A DNA stretch of 64,000 bases from Gracilimonas sp040117685 (lineage in GTDB: Bacteria > Bacteroidota > Rhodothermia > Balneolales > Balneolaceae), in assembly GCF_040117685.2 (NCBI RefSeq), contig NZ_JBEDYP020000009.1, forward strand, positions 62,001 through 126,000, given 5' to 3'. The translations under genes and the position numbers were made by a program. Below, in pieces: positions 8,188 through 16,625 of the stretch (positions are counted from its first letter, which is position 1; each line of letters starts with the position of its first letter). The notes beneath the pieces were generated by a model. The model saw only the letters and a program-made list of their open reading frames with translations, ran no database searches and had not been told where the DNA came from.

Positions 8188-10455
8188 ATGTCTGATAAAA
8201 ATGAAGGCTCTGCAAACAAGGCAGGCACGTATGAAGGTAATGATTCTAAAGCTCACGGAGACGGAGATATAAGTAAATGCCCATTTCATAATGGATCTAT
8301 GCGGAAGACGGCCGGTGGCGGTACCGGAAACCGCGAATGGTGGCCTAATAAATTAAATCTGAACATTCTGCGTCAGCATTCTTCCAAATCAGACCCCATG
8401 GGAGAAGACTTTGACTATGCGGAAGAGTTTAAAAAACTGGATCTGAAAGAGGTTAAAAAAGATCTCGAAGAGGTCATGACCGACTCTCAGGAGTGGTGGC
8501 CGGCCGACTTTGGTCACTACGGCCCACTCATGATCCGCATGGCATGGCACAGTGCCGGAACTTACCGTGTAGTTGACGGACGAGGTGGCGGAAGTACTGG
8601 AAACCAGCGTTTTGCTCCTCTCAACAGCTGGCCTGACAACGTGAACCTTGATAAAGCACGTCTATTATTGTGGCCGGTAAAGCAAAAATACGGCAACAAA
8701 CTTTCCTGGGGAGACTTGATGATTCTGGCCGGAAATGTTGCGCTCGAATCCATGGGTTTTGAGACCTTTGGTTTTGGCGGCGGACGTGTTGACCTGTGGG
8801 AGCCGGAAGAAGATATTTACTGGGGTTCTGAAGGCGAATGGCTTGCTGATCAGCGCCATACGGAAGATGGAGAACTGGAAGAACCACTCGGTGCTGACCA
8901 TATGGGACTTATTTATGTAAACCCGGAAGGCCCGAATGGCGAACCTGATCCAAAGAAGGCAGCGAAATATATCCGCCAGACCTTCGCTCGTATGGCCATG
9001 AATGATGAAGAGACTGTTGCCCTGATTGCAGGCGGACACACCTTTGGTAAAACGCACGGAGCTGCACCTGAAGATCATAAAGGGCCTGAGCCTGAAGCCG
9101 CACCTATCGAACAGATGGGAATTGGCTGGAAGAGCGACTACGGTTCCGGCATGGGAGCTGATACCGTAAGCAGTGGCCTTGAAGGCACATGGACTCAAAC
9201 TCCTACCGAGTGGAGTAACAAATTCTTTGAGAATCTTTTTGAGTACGAGTGGGAAAAATATAAGAGTCCTGCAGGTGCATGGCAGTGGAGACCAAAAGAC
9301 GGAGCCGGCGATGGAACCATCCCTGATGCTCACGACCCGGACAAGAAGCATGCTCCCTTTATGCTGACTACCGATCTTTCTCTGAAAGAAGATCCGGCTT
9401 ATGAAAAAATATCTCGTCGTTTTTACGAAAATCCGGAAGAATTCGCAGATGCTTTTGCCCGCGCATGGTATAAACTTACTCACCGCGACATGGGACCAAA
9501 ATCACTCCTTATCGGACCTGAAGTACCTGAAGAAGAGCTGTTATGGCAAGATCCCATTCCGGAAGTTGGTCATGATCTGATTGATGATAATGACATTGCC
9601 GAGCTGAAAGAGAAAATTCTCGATTCCGGATTATCGGTATCAGAATTGGTTTCCACAGCATGGGCTTCGGCTTCCACATACCGTCAATCAGATAAGCGAG
9701 GTGGTGCTAACGGCGCACGTATCCGATTGGCTCCTCAGAAAGACTGGGAAGTAAATAATCCCGAGCAGTTAAACAAAGTGCTGAATACTCTTGAAACTAT
9801 TCAGCAGTGGTTTAATGAAAATCAGTCCGGCAACAAGAAAGTTTCCATGGCTGACCTGATTGTTCTGGGTGGAGCTGCCGGAATTGAAAAAGCAGCTAAA
9901 GAAGCCGGTCACGAGATTACCGTGCCATTTACACCGGGGCGAACTGACGCAACCGCCGAGCAAACCGATGTAGAATCGTTTGCATGGCTGGAGCCACCGG
10001 CTGACGGATTCCGTAACTACTACAATCCTAAGCATAATACCACGCAGGAAGAAATGCTGGTTGATAAAGCACAGTTACTTTCTTTGACGCCACCTGAAAT
10101 GACGGTGCTGGTTGGAGGAATGCGTGTATTGGGAACTAACTATGACGGTTCCAAAAAAGGTGGGTTTACAGAGAATACTGGTGCACTCTCCAACGACTTC
10201 TTCAAGAACTTGTTGGATATGAATACAACCTGGCAGGCTACTACCGACAAGCAGGATGTGTTTGTTGGAAGCGACCGAAAGACCGGAGATGTGAAGTGGA
10301 GCGGAACACGGGCTGACCTTATTTTCGGGTCCAATTCTGAACTGCGGGCACTTGCAGAAGTGTACGGAACAGAGGAATCCGAAGAGAAGTTTGTGAACGA
10401 CTTCGTTAAAGCATGGAACAAGGTGATGACCCTTGACCGCTTTGATCTGAAGTAA
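8188..10455 (+). CDS. katG: Catalase-peroxidase KatG
   Basis: From the ATG at 8188, preceded by GGAG at good spacing, the protein has 755 residues, normal for bifunctional catalase-peroxidase. Distal-site Arg117, Trp120 and His121 ('RMAWHSAGTYR'), Tyr243 ('LIYVNPEGP') and Met269 would form the Met-Tyr-Trp adduct required for catalase activity, and His284 ('GGHTFGKTHG') is the proximal haem ligand. The second, haem-less half follows from about residue 430. It removes hydrogen peroxide in the cytoplasm. No PerR/Fur-like box is evident to me upstream. A strong hairpin terminator closes the gene. An in-frame upstream ATT at 8119 is an unlikely start. Confidence 0.97.
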   Translation: MSDKNEGSANKAGTYEGNDSKAHGDGDISKCPFHNGSMRKTAGGGTGNREWWPNKLNLNILRQHSSKSDPMGEDFDYAEEFKKLDLKEVKKDLEEVMTDSQEWWPADFGHYGPLMIRMAWHSAGTYRVVDGRGGGSTGNQRFAPLNSWPDNVNLDKARLLLWPVKQKYGNKLSWGDLMILAGNVALESMGFETFGFGGGRVDLWEPEEDIYWGSEGEWLADQRHTEDGELEEPLGADHMGLIYVNPEGPNGEPDPKKAAKYIRQTFARMAMNDEETVALIAGGHTFGKTHGAAPEDHKGPEPEAAPIEQMGIGWKSDYGSGMGADTVSSGLEGTWTQTPTEWSNKFFENLFEYEWEKYKSPAGAWQWRPKDGAGDGTIPDAHDPDKKHAPFMLTTDLSLKEDPAYEKISRRFYENPEEFADAFARAWYKLTHRDMGPKSLLIGPEVPEEELLWQDPIPEVGHDLIDDNDIAELKEKILDSGLSVSELVSTAWASASTYRQSDKRGGANGARIRLAPQKDWEVNNPEQLNKVLNTLETIQQWFNENQSGNKKVSMADLIVLGGAAGIEKAAKEAGHEITVPFTPGRTDATAEQTDVESFAWLEPPADGFRNYYNPKHNTTQEEMLVDKAQLLSLTPPEMTVLVGGMRVLGTNYDGSKKGGFTENTGALSNDFFKNLLDMNTTWQATTDKQDVFVGSDRKTGDVKWSGTRADLIFGSNSELRALAEVYGTEESEEKFVNDFVKAWNKVMTLDRFDLK

Positions 10456-10479
10456 GCTTCATTATTTATCAAAAATTGA

Positions 10480-10517
10480 AAAGGCAGCCTGATTTAGTTC
10501 AGGCTGCCTTTTTTTGT
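10480..10517 (+). terminator. katG terminator
   Basis: AAGGCAGCCTG and CAGGCTGCCTT form a perfect 11-bp stem with a short AT-rich loop, followed by TTTTTTG. It lies about 25 bases after the katG stop. Confidence 0.93.
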
Positions 10518-10529
10518 TTTTGCTATTGC

Positions 10530-10770
10530 TTATTCAGTTTTTGCATCCTTGCGCATTCAGATGCCGGATCAAGTCCGGAATAACAACTTTTGTACTTTGG
10601 TACTTGTTTCCAACCACCGGTTCTAGTGATATGACCTGTGCCCCGAACGCTGCAAGGACCTACGGACGCTTGCAGGTTCTACATACAAATTAAAGATTCA
10701 AGCTTTTTTATGCTCGTTCCCATCAGCCTGTCACTATTCTTTACAATTCAAAGCTTGAATTCTTTCTGAA
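10530..10770. repeat. Gene-free spacer with nested small inverted repeats
   Basis: The 357-base gap after katG holds its terminator, then several short inverted repeats: TCCGG...CCGGA near 10565-10580, CTGCAAG (10650-10656) with CTTGCAG (10669-10675), and ATTCAAGCTTT (10696-10706) with AAAGCTTGAAT (10750-10760). It looks like layered remnants of palindromic intergenic elements. I see no gene in it. Confidence 0.5.
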
Positions 10771-10784
10771 TGTTGGTACTTTTG
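10755..10784 (+). promoter_or_regulatory. Bacteroidota-type promoter for the M1 peptidase gene
   Basis: TTG (10755-10757), a 19-base spacer and TACTTTTG (10777-10784) match the -33/-7 pattern TTG...TAnnTTTG used by the primary sigma factor of Bacteroidota. The start codon is 29 bases downstream. The -33 half overlaps one arm of the 10696-10760 inverted repeat. Confidence 0.6.
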
Positions 10785-10812
10785 CCTGCGTCCGAAAATT
10801 AAAATCAGACCC

Positions 10813-13395
10813 ATGAATATGATCAAGATTCGTCCCCTATTTATTATCTCATTTTTGATTTTTGGAACCCTGGGATGCTCAACATCTCCCAGGGTTGAGC
10901 CCGGAGTTTCCCTGGAACTGGCAAAATTCAGGAAAGCCCTGGTCTCGGATGTTAATTATGAGTTGTTCTTTAACTTACCCGAGAAGGAAAAAGAGAACAT
11001 ATCCGCTTCTGAAACCATCACCTTTACTCTTAAAGAAAGCGGGCATGACATTCAGCTGGATTTTCGTGAGTCTGCTGAACTGCTGAAATCACTTCGAATT
11101 AATGGGACTGAAGCAGAAATTCAGTTTAAAGACGAGCACCTGATATTACCGGCCCACCTTTTGAGTGAAGGTGTAAATTCAGTGGATATCGAATTTACGG
11201 CTGGCGAATCATCCCTGAACCGTAACCCCGGTTACCTTTACACCCTGTTTGTTCCCGACCGGGCAAGAACAGCCTTTCCCCTTTTCGATCAGCCTGACCT
11301 GAAAGCAACTTATGATCTGACCTTAGAAATTCCGGTATCCTGGGAAGCTATTTCAAATGCACCGCTGGCTTCCATAACTGAAAAAGATTCTGCTAAAACC
11401 CTTGAGTTTGCCACTTCGGATTTAATCAGTTCATACCTGTTTTCCTTTGTTGCCGGCGACTTTGAAGCCGTAACACGTACAGTAGGTGGTCGCGAAATGA
11501 CTATGCTGCACCGTGAAACTGATGAAGAAAAAGTAGCCCGGAATATCGATGATATTTTCGAACTACACGCCGCTTCTCTCAGCTGGCTGGAGGAATACAC
11601 CGGGATAGATTATCCTTTTCAAAAGTTTGATTTTGCCCTCATTCCTTCCTTCCAGTATGGAGGGATGGAACATGTGGGAGCCATTCAATACCGTGCATCT
11701 TCCCTCTTTTTGGAGGAAGATCCTTCCGACTCCCAACTCCTTAGCCGAGCCAGCCTCATTGCCCATGAAACGGCCCACATGTGGTTTGGCGATCTAGTAA
11801 CCATGGAATGGTTTAATGATGTTTGGACTAAAGAAGTGTTTGCAAATTTCATGGCTGCCAAAATCATGAACCCGAATTTCCCTGATATAGACCATGATCT
11901 GAATTTTGTGCTAAGGCATCACTCCAGCGCCTACTCTGTGGATCGAACGGAAGGAGCCAATCCGATACGTCAGCATCTTGACAATCTCAATGAAGCCGGG
12001 CAAATGTATGGAGCTATCATTTATAACAAAGCCCCTATCATGATGCGCCAGCTGGAGTTGCTGGTTGGTGAAGAACTCTTTAAGGAAGGATTACGTGAAT
12101 ACCTAAGCTCATACTCTATGGGTAATGCTACCTGGCCTGACCTGATTACCATTCTGGATCAAAAGACCAAAAAAGATTTAAAATCCTGGAGTGAAGTTTG
12201 GGTGAATACCGCCGGCCGCCCTCATTTTTCTGTAGAATTTAAGGAAGATGACCTCCCCGGGCGTGAACCATTGCGATATGATGTCCTGGTTCAAACTGAT
12301 CCTGCCGGATTAGAAAGAGTGTGGCCTCAGCAAGTAGGAATCTGGACCATCAGTCCGAAAGACAGTTCTTTCAAGTTCTTTGATATTCTTAGTGATGACC
12401 AAAAGAAATTTGCGACCCTCAATAAACTTCGGGCTGAAACAAGAGTATTTAATGCGAATGGACGTGGTTATGGACTTTTCCCTGCCGACCTCAAAACGCT
12501 GCAGCACTGGGAGCACATGCGGGATGTTCGCAAAGGTTCTCATCTCATCAACCTGTATGAAAACATGCTGGAACAGAATGAAGTATTTCCGGACTCATAC
12601 ATCACTGAATTGATCAACATTGTTCAAACCGAAGAAAATCAGTTATTACTGAACCTTGCGCTTGGCCATATTGAAAGTATTTACCGGAGACTGTTGACCG
12701 AAGAACAGAGAAATGACGTTCAAAGTGAACTGGAAGAAATGCTTTGGAACCAAATGCTGGCACAAAGTCAAAGCAGTACTAAAAAAACGTTCTTTAATAC
12801 ATTCAGAAATGTTGCCCTTTCACCGGATCAGGTTCAACAAGTTTATGACATCTGGAAGAAAGAACTGGAGGTTGAAGGGTTAAGACTTTCTGAAACAGAT
12901 TTCATTAGCATGGCCTCAGAGCTTGCCATCAAACGCCCAGATATATCAGAGTCTATCATTTCTGAACAACTAAGTCGTATTGAAAACCCTGACCGAAGGC
13001 GCCGGTTTGAGTTTGTTAAGCCTGCTCTTTCAGCTGATCAGGATGTGCGCGATTCATTTTTTGAGTCTTTAAAGGATGAAGAAAACCGGAAAACAGAATC
13101 CTGGGTACTGAGCGCACTCGGTTACTTACATCATCCGCTTCGGGTTCATGCATCACAGAAATATATACTACCAAGCCTGGAACTTTTGAAGGAAATTCAA
13201 ACAACCGGCGACATCTTTTTCCCCAAGCGCTGGCTGGATGTAACTCTGGGCAATCACTCATCGGATGAAGCCGTAGAAACCGTAAGAAGTTTTCTGGATG
13301 ACAACCCGGATTACAACCGGCAGCTAAGAATGAAAATACTTCAAGCTGCTGATATGATGTTCCGGGCTAATCAGATCAAAAAGTACACCAAATAG
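10813..13395 (+). CDS. M1-family aminopeptidase, lipoprotein
   Basis: This 860-residue gluzincin begins with a lipoprotein signal (LIFGTLGCSTS). The exopeptidase motif GGMEH is at 283-287 and the zinc site HETAH-18-Glu at His318, His322 and Glu341, with 'MWFGDLVTMEWFND' between, all typical of M1 aminopeptidases of the PepN/ERAP type. A long C-terminal helical (ERAP1-like) domain spans about 530-860. It probably trims peptides at the cell envelope for amino acid uptake. It stands alone: promoter just upstream, and convergent with creD only 18 bases after its stop. A second ATG two codons in is an equally possible start. Confidence 0.93.
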   Translation: MNMIKIRPLFIISFLIFGTLGCSTSPRVEPGVSLELAKFRKALVSDVNYELFFNLPEKEKENISASETITFTLKESGHDIQLDFRESAELLKSLRINGTEAEIQFKDEHLILPAHLLSEGVNSVDIEFTAGESSLNRNPGYLYTLFVPDRARTAFPLFDQPDLKATYDLTLEIPVSWEAISNAPLASITEKDSAKTLEFATSDLISSYLFSFVAGDFEAVTRTVGGREMTMLHRETDEEKVARNIDDIFELHAASLSWLEEYTGIDYPFQKFDFALIPSFQYGGMEHVGAIQYRASSLFLEEDPSDSQLLSRASLIAHETAHMWFGDLVTMEWFNDVWTKEVFANFMAAKIMNPNFPDIDHDLNFVLRHHSSAYSVDRTEGANPIRQHLDNLNEAGQMYGAIIYNKAPIMMRQLELLVGEELFKEGLREYLSSYSMGNATWPDLITILDQKTKKDLKSWSEVWVNTAGRPHFSVEFKEDDLPGREPLRYDVLVQTDPAGLERVWPQQVGIWTISPKDSSFKFFDILSDDQKKFATLNKLRAETRVFNANGRGYGLFPADLKTLQHWEHMRDVRKGSHLINLYENMLEQNEVFPDSYITELINIVQTEENQLLLNLALGHIESIYRRLLTEEQRNDVQSELEEMLWNQMLAQSQSSTKKTFFNTFRNVALSPDQVQQVYDIWKKELEVEGLRLSETDFISMASELAIKRPDISESIISEQLSRIENPDRRRRFEFVKPALSADQDVRDSFFESLKDEENRKTESWVLSALGYLHHPLRVHASQKYILPSLELLKEIQTTGDIFFPKRWLDVTLGNHSSDEAVETVRSFLDDNPDYNRQLRMKILQAADMMFRANQIKKYTK

Positions 13396-13413
13396 CGTTC
13401 CCTGCCAGCCTTA

Positions 13414-14721
13414 CTAAGCGGTAGGTTCGTCATCGGTGCTCATGATTTCAAACCAGTTGATGTTTCGGGTTAGATACATAACTACAGATAGCACGACAAA
13501 TAATCCGAGGCTGCCGAGTAAGAGTGCATAATCCTGCAATTGCAGCAGAATATAGAGATAGCCATACAGGATAATTAACACCCCAAAGATGATTCCTGAC
13601 TTCAATTTATCGGATAAAACGCTGTATGAATAAATGGTGATTAACCCAATGATGGCAGCGGCTGCTATTAAATACGCTAACTGGAACACCACATATTCTG
13701 AAATCGACAGAAGCAGCGTATAAAAGATCAACAGAGCGAAGCCAATTAATAAGTATTGAATGGGGTGAATGATTTTCTTGCTGAGCAATTCAATCATAAA
13801 GAAGGTCAGGAAGGTCAGCGAAATGAACATGATAGCATACTTTGCGGTACGCATGGTTTTCTGATATTCATCCACAGCCAACAGCAATTCAACACCAAAC
13901 AGCGTATTTGTTACTTCCTGATTGGGTCCCTGCCATTGCTGTGAAAAATTCCGGTTCAGATGTAACACATTCCATTCAGAATCAAAGCCGGCATCGGTGA
14001 CTTCCCGTTCAGCAGGCAGAAAGTTTCCCGTAAAGCTCGGATTTGCCCAGTCAGATTCCAGAGCCACATTTGTTTGCTTTCCAACCGGTGAAAAATGAAG
14101 CCCGGTACTTCCGTTTAAATTCAAATCGAAGCTGAAGTCAAATTCTTCGCCCGTAGTAAGATCGGGGGAAATGGATATCCCCGAAGCCAACACGTCATTG
14201 GATTCTATACCGGGATTCGCGAGGTATTCGTTTTCATTCCATTGAATATTTACGAAATCTTTGATTCCGGTCATATCCGATATCCCCAGCGACACAAAGG
14301 CATCGTCTAACAAAAAGTCTTCAACAGGCACCTTAAAACCATTCAAATCAATGGCCGGAAAATTTCCTGATACCGACAAAGTACTGTTATACACAATTAC
14401 TTTATAGATACCCCGATAACGAATTTCCGGAACTATGGATCCTTCAACATTCAAATTCTCGGGCAAAAAATGAGCATACCGGATGGTCTGCTCAACTTTC
14501 TCTTCCCCATTAAAATAATACCTGTAAGGTACGCTTATGATGGGGCCTACTATAACTTGCTCACTTCCCCACTTTTGGCTGATTTCATGGGCTACGGAAT
14601 CCCTCCTGTGTTCACGCTCCGAAATCAGTCCCTGGATTAAGAGTGAAGGGATTAACAATATCAGCGTTAAAAACGCAATGATAAATAAGCGGGTACCGAG
14701 CGATTTTCTGAGGTTTTTCAT
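13414..14721 (-). CDS. creD: CreD-family inner-membrane protein
   Basis: The 435-residue protein matches CreD: an N-terminal membrane helix (about 10-30), a beta-rich extracytoplasmic domain (about 40-290, 'PVEDFLLDDAFVSLGISDMTGI'), then about five closely spaced helices to residue 425. In enterobacteria creD belongs to the CreBC regulon and affects envelope stress and beta-lactam response. Here no CreBC pair is present; instead a winged-helix regulator and two small membrane proteins lie upstream on the same strand, an association I recall from other Bacteroidota. The biochemical function of CreD is unknown. The gene lacks its own palindromic operator, so it may be read from upstream or from a promoter hidden in the repeat at 14735-14901. 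Confidence 0.88.
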   Translation of the reverse strand: MKNLRKSLGTRLFIIAFLTLILLIPSLLIQGLISEREHRRDSVAHEISQKWGSEQVIVGPIISVPYRYYFNGEEKVEQTIRYAHFLPENLNVEGSIVPEIRYRGIYKVIVYNSTLSVSGNFPAIDLNGFKVPVEDFLLDDAFVSLGISDMTGIKDFVNIQWNENEYLANPGIESNDVLASGISISPDLTTGEEFDFSFDLNLNGSTGLHFSPVGKQTNVALESDWANPSFTGNFLPAEREVTDAGFDSEWNVLHLNRNFSQQWQGPNQEVTNTLFGVELLLAVDEYQKTMRTAKYAIMFISLTFLTFFMIELLSKKIIHPIQYLLIGFALLIFYTLLLSISEYVVFQLAYLIAAAAIIGLITIYSYSVLSDKLKSGIIFGVLIILYGYLYILLQLQDYALLLGSLGLFVVLSVVMYLTRNINWFEIMSTDDEPTA

Positions 14722-14734
14722 GATGGTTGGGTTG

Positions 14735-14901
14735 GGAATGAAAAATGAAAAATGAAAAATGAAAAATTCAAAATGGGGGCTCTTTCTTGTGATATCGCGC
14801 GGAGCGAGATATCTAAAGTCGGGCTTTTAAAGACTCTTGACATTTCTGTCGACAAGTTCCTTCGAAATGACAAATCCCCCATTTTTCATTTTGAATTTAA
14901 G
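14735..14901. repeat. Nested intergenic palindromic element
   Basis: Outer arms made of GAAAAATTCAAAATGGGGG on the left (14761-14779) and CCCCCATTTTTCATTTTGAA on the right (14876-14895) enclose a different element. The inner one has GATATC (14791-14796) and GATATC (14808-14813) around a GC-rich loop, and ends in TTCCTTCGAAATGACAAA. Three direct copies of ATGAAAA precede the left arm. TTTTTCATTTTGAATT (14882-14897) recurs exactly at 54781-54796. Confidence 0.75.
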
Positions 14902-14926
14902 AAGTAACACCGTTTCCGGTATTGGC

Positions 14927-15499
14927 TTATTTTGGTTGAAGGTTTTCGGTTACTTTCTGAGCCGCATATCTGAACATAAGGGCAGACACAATCCATAGTG
15001 TTATAAAGAATCCGTTTACACCAAGAATTTCTATAACTGAACTCGGCGGTGATTGGTAATAGCCCCCGAATATTGCAACAAATGCTATCAATGCCTGTGC
15101 TATTGCTGCTGCAAACAATGTAATAACCATACCATTGGCCTTAAATCCTGAAATAAACGCTCCGATAATGCCAATGGCAATCACACCAAAATACCACAGG
15201 TTAATGGGGTTGTCTTCGGAGCCAATTACACCTACAGCCAGATTCGACCAGATCAATAAGAATCCGGTTCCCAATGCAAAAACAACGGCAACTTTATAAG
15301 CATATGTGCCTGATTTTCGGGTTACAAAGAGATAGGCACATCCTGTTCCAAGAATAAGAGTACCCGCAACTAAGAAATCACTTAAAGTCCATATCACTTC
15401 TGATGTGAATTGCATAGCAGTAAATGGAATCAGGAGAATGGCAGCGGTACCGGCCGCAAGGTACAACAGGTTTTTTGATAAGGGTTGTTCTGTATTCAT
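14927..15499 (-). CDS. Small six-TM membrane protein of unknown function
   Basis: I do not recognise the family of this 190-residue protein. Six hydrophobic segments are readable (about 12-32, 40-58, 68-92, 100-118, 122-145, 158-178), with almost no loops longer than ten residues and a charged C-terminus ('RYAAQKVTENLQPK'). A GAGG sits 8 bases before the ATG. A 26-bp palindrome (15529-15554), nearly identical to one before the other membrane-protein gene of this cluster, lies 30 bases upstream, so it is probably controlled by the winged-helix regulator encoded next door. It resembles neighbours of similar regulators in composition only. Confidence 0.7.
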   Translation of the reverse strand: MNTEQPLSKNLLYLAAGTAAILLIPFTAMQFTSEVIWTLSDFLVAGTLILGTGCAYLFVTRKSGTYAYKVAVVFALGTGFLLIWSNLAVGVIGSEDNPINLWYFGVIAIGIIGAFISGFKANGMVITLFAAAIAQALIAFVAIFGGYYQSPPSSVIEILGVNGFFITLWIVSALMFRYAAQKVTENLQPK

Positions 15500-15528
15500 A
15501 ATTGAACCTCAGTTAGTTTAAGTATTGT

Positions 15529-15554
15529 AAGTACTTTGAAATACAAAGTAGGTG
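15529..15554. promoter_or_regulatory. Candidate operator 1 of the winged-helix regulator
   Basis: The top strand reads AAGTACTTTGAA then ATACAAAGTAGGTG, an inverted repeat of TACTTT and AAAGTA. Twenty of its 26 positions agree with the site at 16497-16522, in register. It lies between the regulator stop and the six-TM gene start, 30 bases before the latter. Operator function is inferred from palindromy, repetition and position. Confidence 0.65.
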
Positions 15555-15581
15555 AATAAATTTTTTTGTTCGGTTTAAGCT

Positions 15582-15881
15582 TCACTTTTGAGCTTTTATG
15601 ATCTCCTCCATGACATTCAGGTAACTTCCGAATGCTTTTTTTCCTTCTTTTGTCATAGAGTATTTGGTGTTTGGTTTGTTATCAATGAAGGATTTTTCCA
15701 CTTCGATGAAGCCCTCTTTTTCCAGCTTTTTTATATGGGTGGCGAGGTTCCCATCGGTTACATCCAGAAATTCCTTGAGCGCACTGAAATCAAGCGAATC
15801 GTTAACGGCCAGGGCCGACATAATCCCCAGCCTGATCCTGCTCTCAAATGCTTTATGTAAATCATCAAAGGATACATTCAC
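15582..15881 (-). CDS. Winged-helix transcriptional regulator (HTH_34-like)
   Basis: This 99-residue protein is a single winged-helix domain of the type common in Bacteroidota next to membrane proteins: 'FESRIRLGIMSALAVND', the recognition region 'LDVTDGNLATHIKKLEKEGFIEV' and the wing 'KPNTKYSMTKEGKKAF'. I choose the GTG at 15881 because GGTGA, which contains the stop of the preceding gene, sits exactly 6 bases upstream; a TTG at 15887 directly after that stop is the alternative. It is in the same frame as the upstream membrane protein, separated only by TGA, so translation is very probably coupled. No sensing domain is present; the membrane partner may provide the signal. It probably binds the paired palindromes at 15529 and 16497. 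Confidence 0.85.
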   Translation of the reverse strand: MNVSFDDLHKAFESRIRLGIMSALAVNDSLDFSALKEFLDVTDGNLATHIKKLEKEGFIEVEKSFIDNKPNTKYSMTKEGKKAFGSYLNVMEEIIKAQK

Positions 15882-15887
15882 TGCCAA

Positions 15888-16493
15888 TCACCGTTCGTAG
15901 CTGAAGTACATGTAAATTCCATACATCATATGAACGGCACCAAAGCCCACCGCCCACAACAGCAGGCCATACTCGACAAACCAGGCACTTACCAATCCCA
16001 ATGCGATCTGCACAAAACCCATAATTTTTACTTCCGTGATGGTGTACCGCCCGGCATTGACCAATGCAAGTCCATAGAATAATAACATCAAAGGGGCAGC
16101 AACACCAATAAGTCCTTTTGCCAGAAGCACCAAAATCAATACCCCTCCTGCAGCTAAAGGAACTGCCATACTGCTTAAAAGTCTGCGGGAAGTCGCATTC
16201 CAGATGCTCTCACCGCTTTCATCTGCTTTTCTTTTTGAGAAGAAAATGGCTGTAACCAAAGCCAACACCAGAACACCGATGCCCAACCCAACCACCTTTG
16301 ACAAGTTCGGTGAAGTGTAGAACAGCTCGTCAGGATTAAACCCAAAAGAGCTATAGGTAAGGTAAGCTCCCGCGAAGGCATACAAACCGGCCATAATCCC
16401 CGCCCATCCGGATAGCGATAAAAACTTAGAAGACCGCTCCATCATCGAGCGAATCTCAGCAATGTCCTTGATATAATCTTGTTCTTCTTTCAT
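15888..16493 (-). CDS. Six-TM membrane protein, first gene of the regulator operon
   Basis: The 201-residue protein has a short charged cytoplasmic N-terminus ('KEEQDYIKDIAEIRSMMERS') and about six membrane helices between residues 20 and 198, ending 'IYMYFSYER'. I know no function; proteins of this layout recur in front of HTH_34-type regulators. The stop TGA is immediately followed, in frame, by the regulator reading frame, so the two gene products are expressed together and perhaps interact, or a minor readthrough fusion forms (inference). The candidate operator at 16497-16522 ends four bases before the ATG, where a bound repressor would block both promoter and ribosome entry. No Shine-Dalgarno is visible. 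Confidence 0.75.
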   Translation of the reverse strand: MKEEQDYIKDIAEIRSMMERSSKFLSLSGWAGIMAGLYAFAGAYLTYSSFGFNPDELFYTSPNLSKVVGLGIGVLVLALVTAIFFSKRKADESGESIWNATSRRLLSSMAVPLAAGGVLILVLLAKGLIGVAAPLMLLFYGLALVNAGRYTITEVKIMGFVQIALGLVSAWFVEYGLLLWAVGFGAVHMMYGIYMYFSYER

Positions 16494-16496
16494 GAA

Positions 16497-16522
16497 AAGT
16501 ACTTTTAATTTAAAAGTAGATG
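16497..16522. promoter_or_regulatory. Candidate operator 2 of the winged-helix regulator
   Basis: The top strand reads AAGTACTTTTAA then TTTAAAAGTAGATG, aligned with the 15529 site at 20 of 26 positions. The palindrome arms are CTACTTTTAA/TTAAAAGTA. It abuts the start codon of the 201-residue membrane protein, which heads the operon with the regulator, suggesting autoregulation. Confidence 0.65.
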
Positions 16523-16625
16523 AAAAAAATCAGTTCTGCAAGAGGGAGAATTTATTTTTTGATATCTGTTTAGATCAGTGGTCAGCCTGGCAGGCTACAT
16601 AGAAGTTACTTCAGGTACCTTAAAA

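Noticed and set aside
8665..9483. 272-residue open frame opposite katG
   Set aside because: It is a shadow on the reverse strand of a gene whose catalytic residues are all intact.
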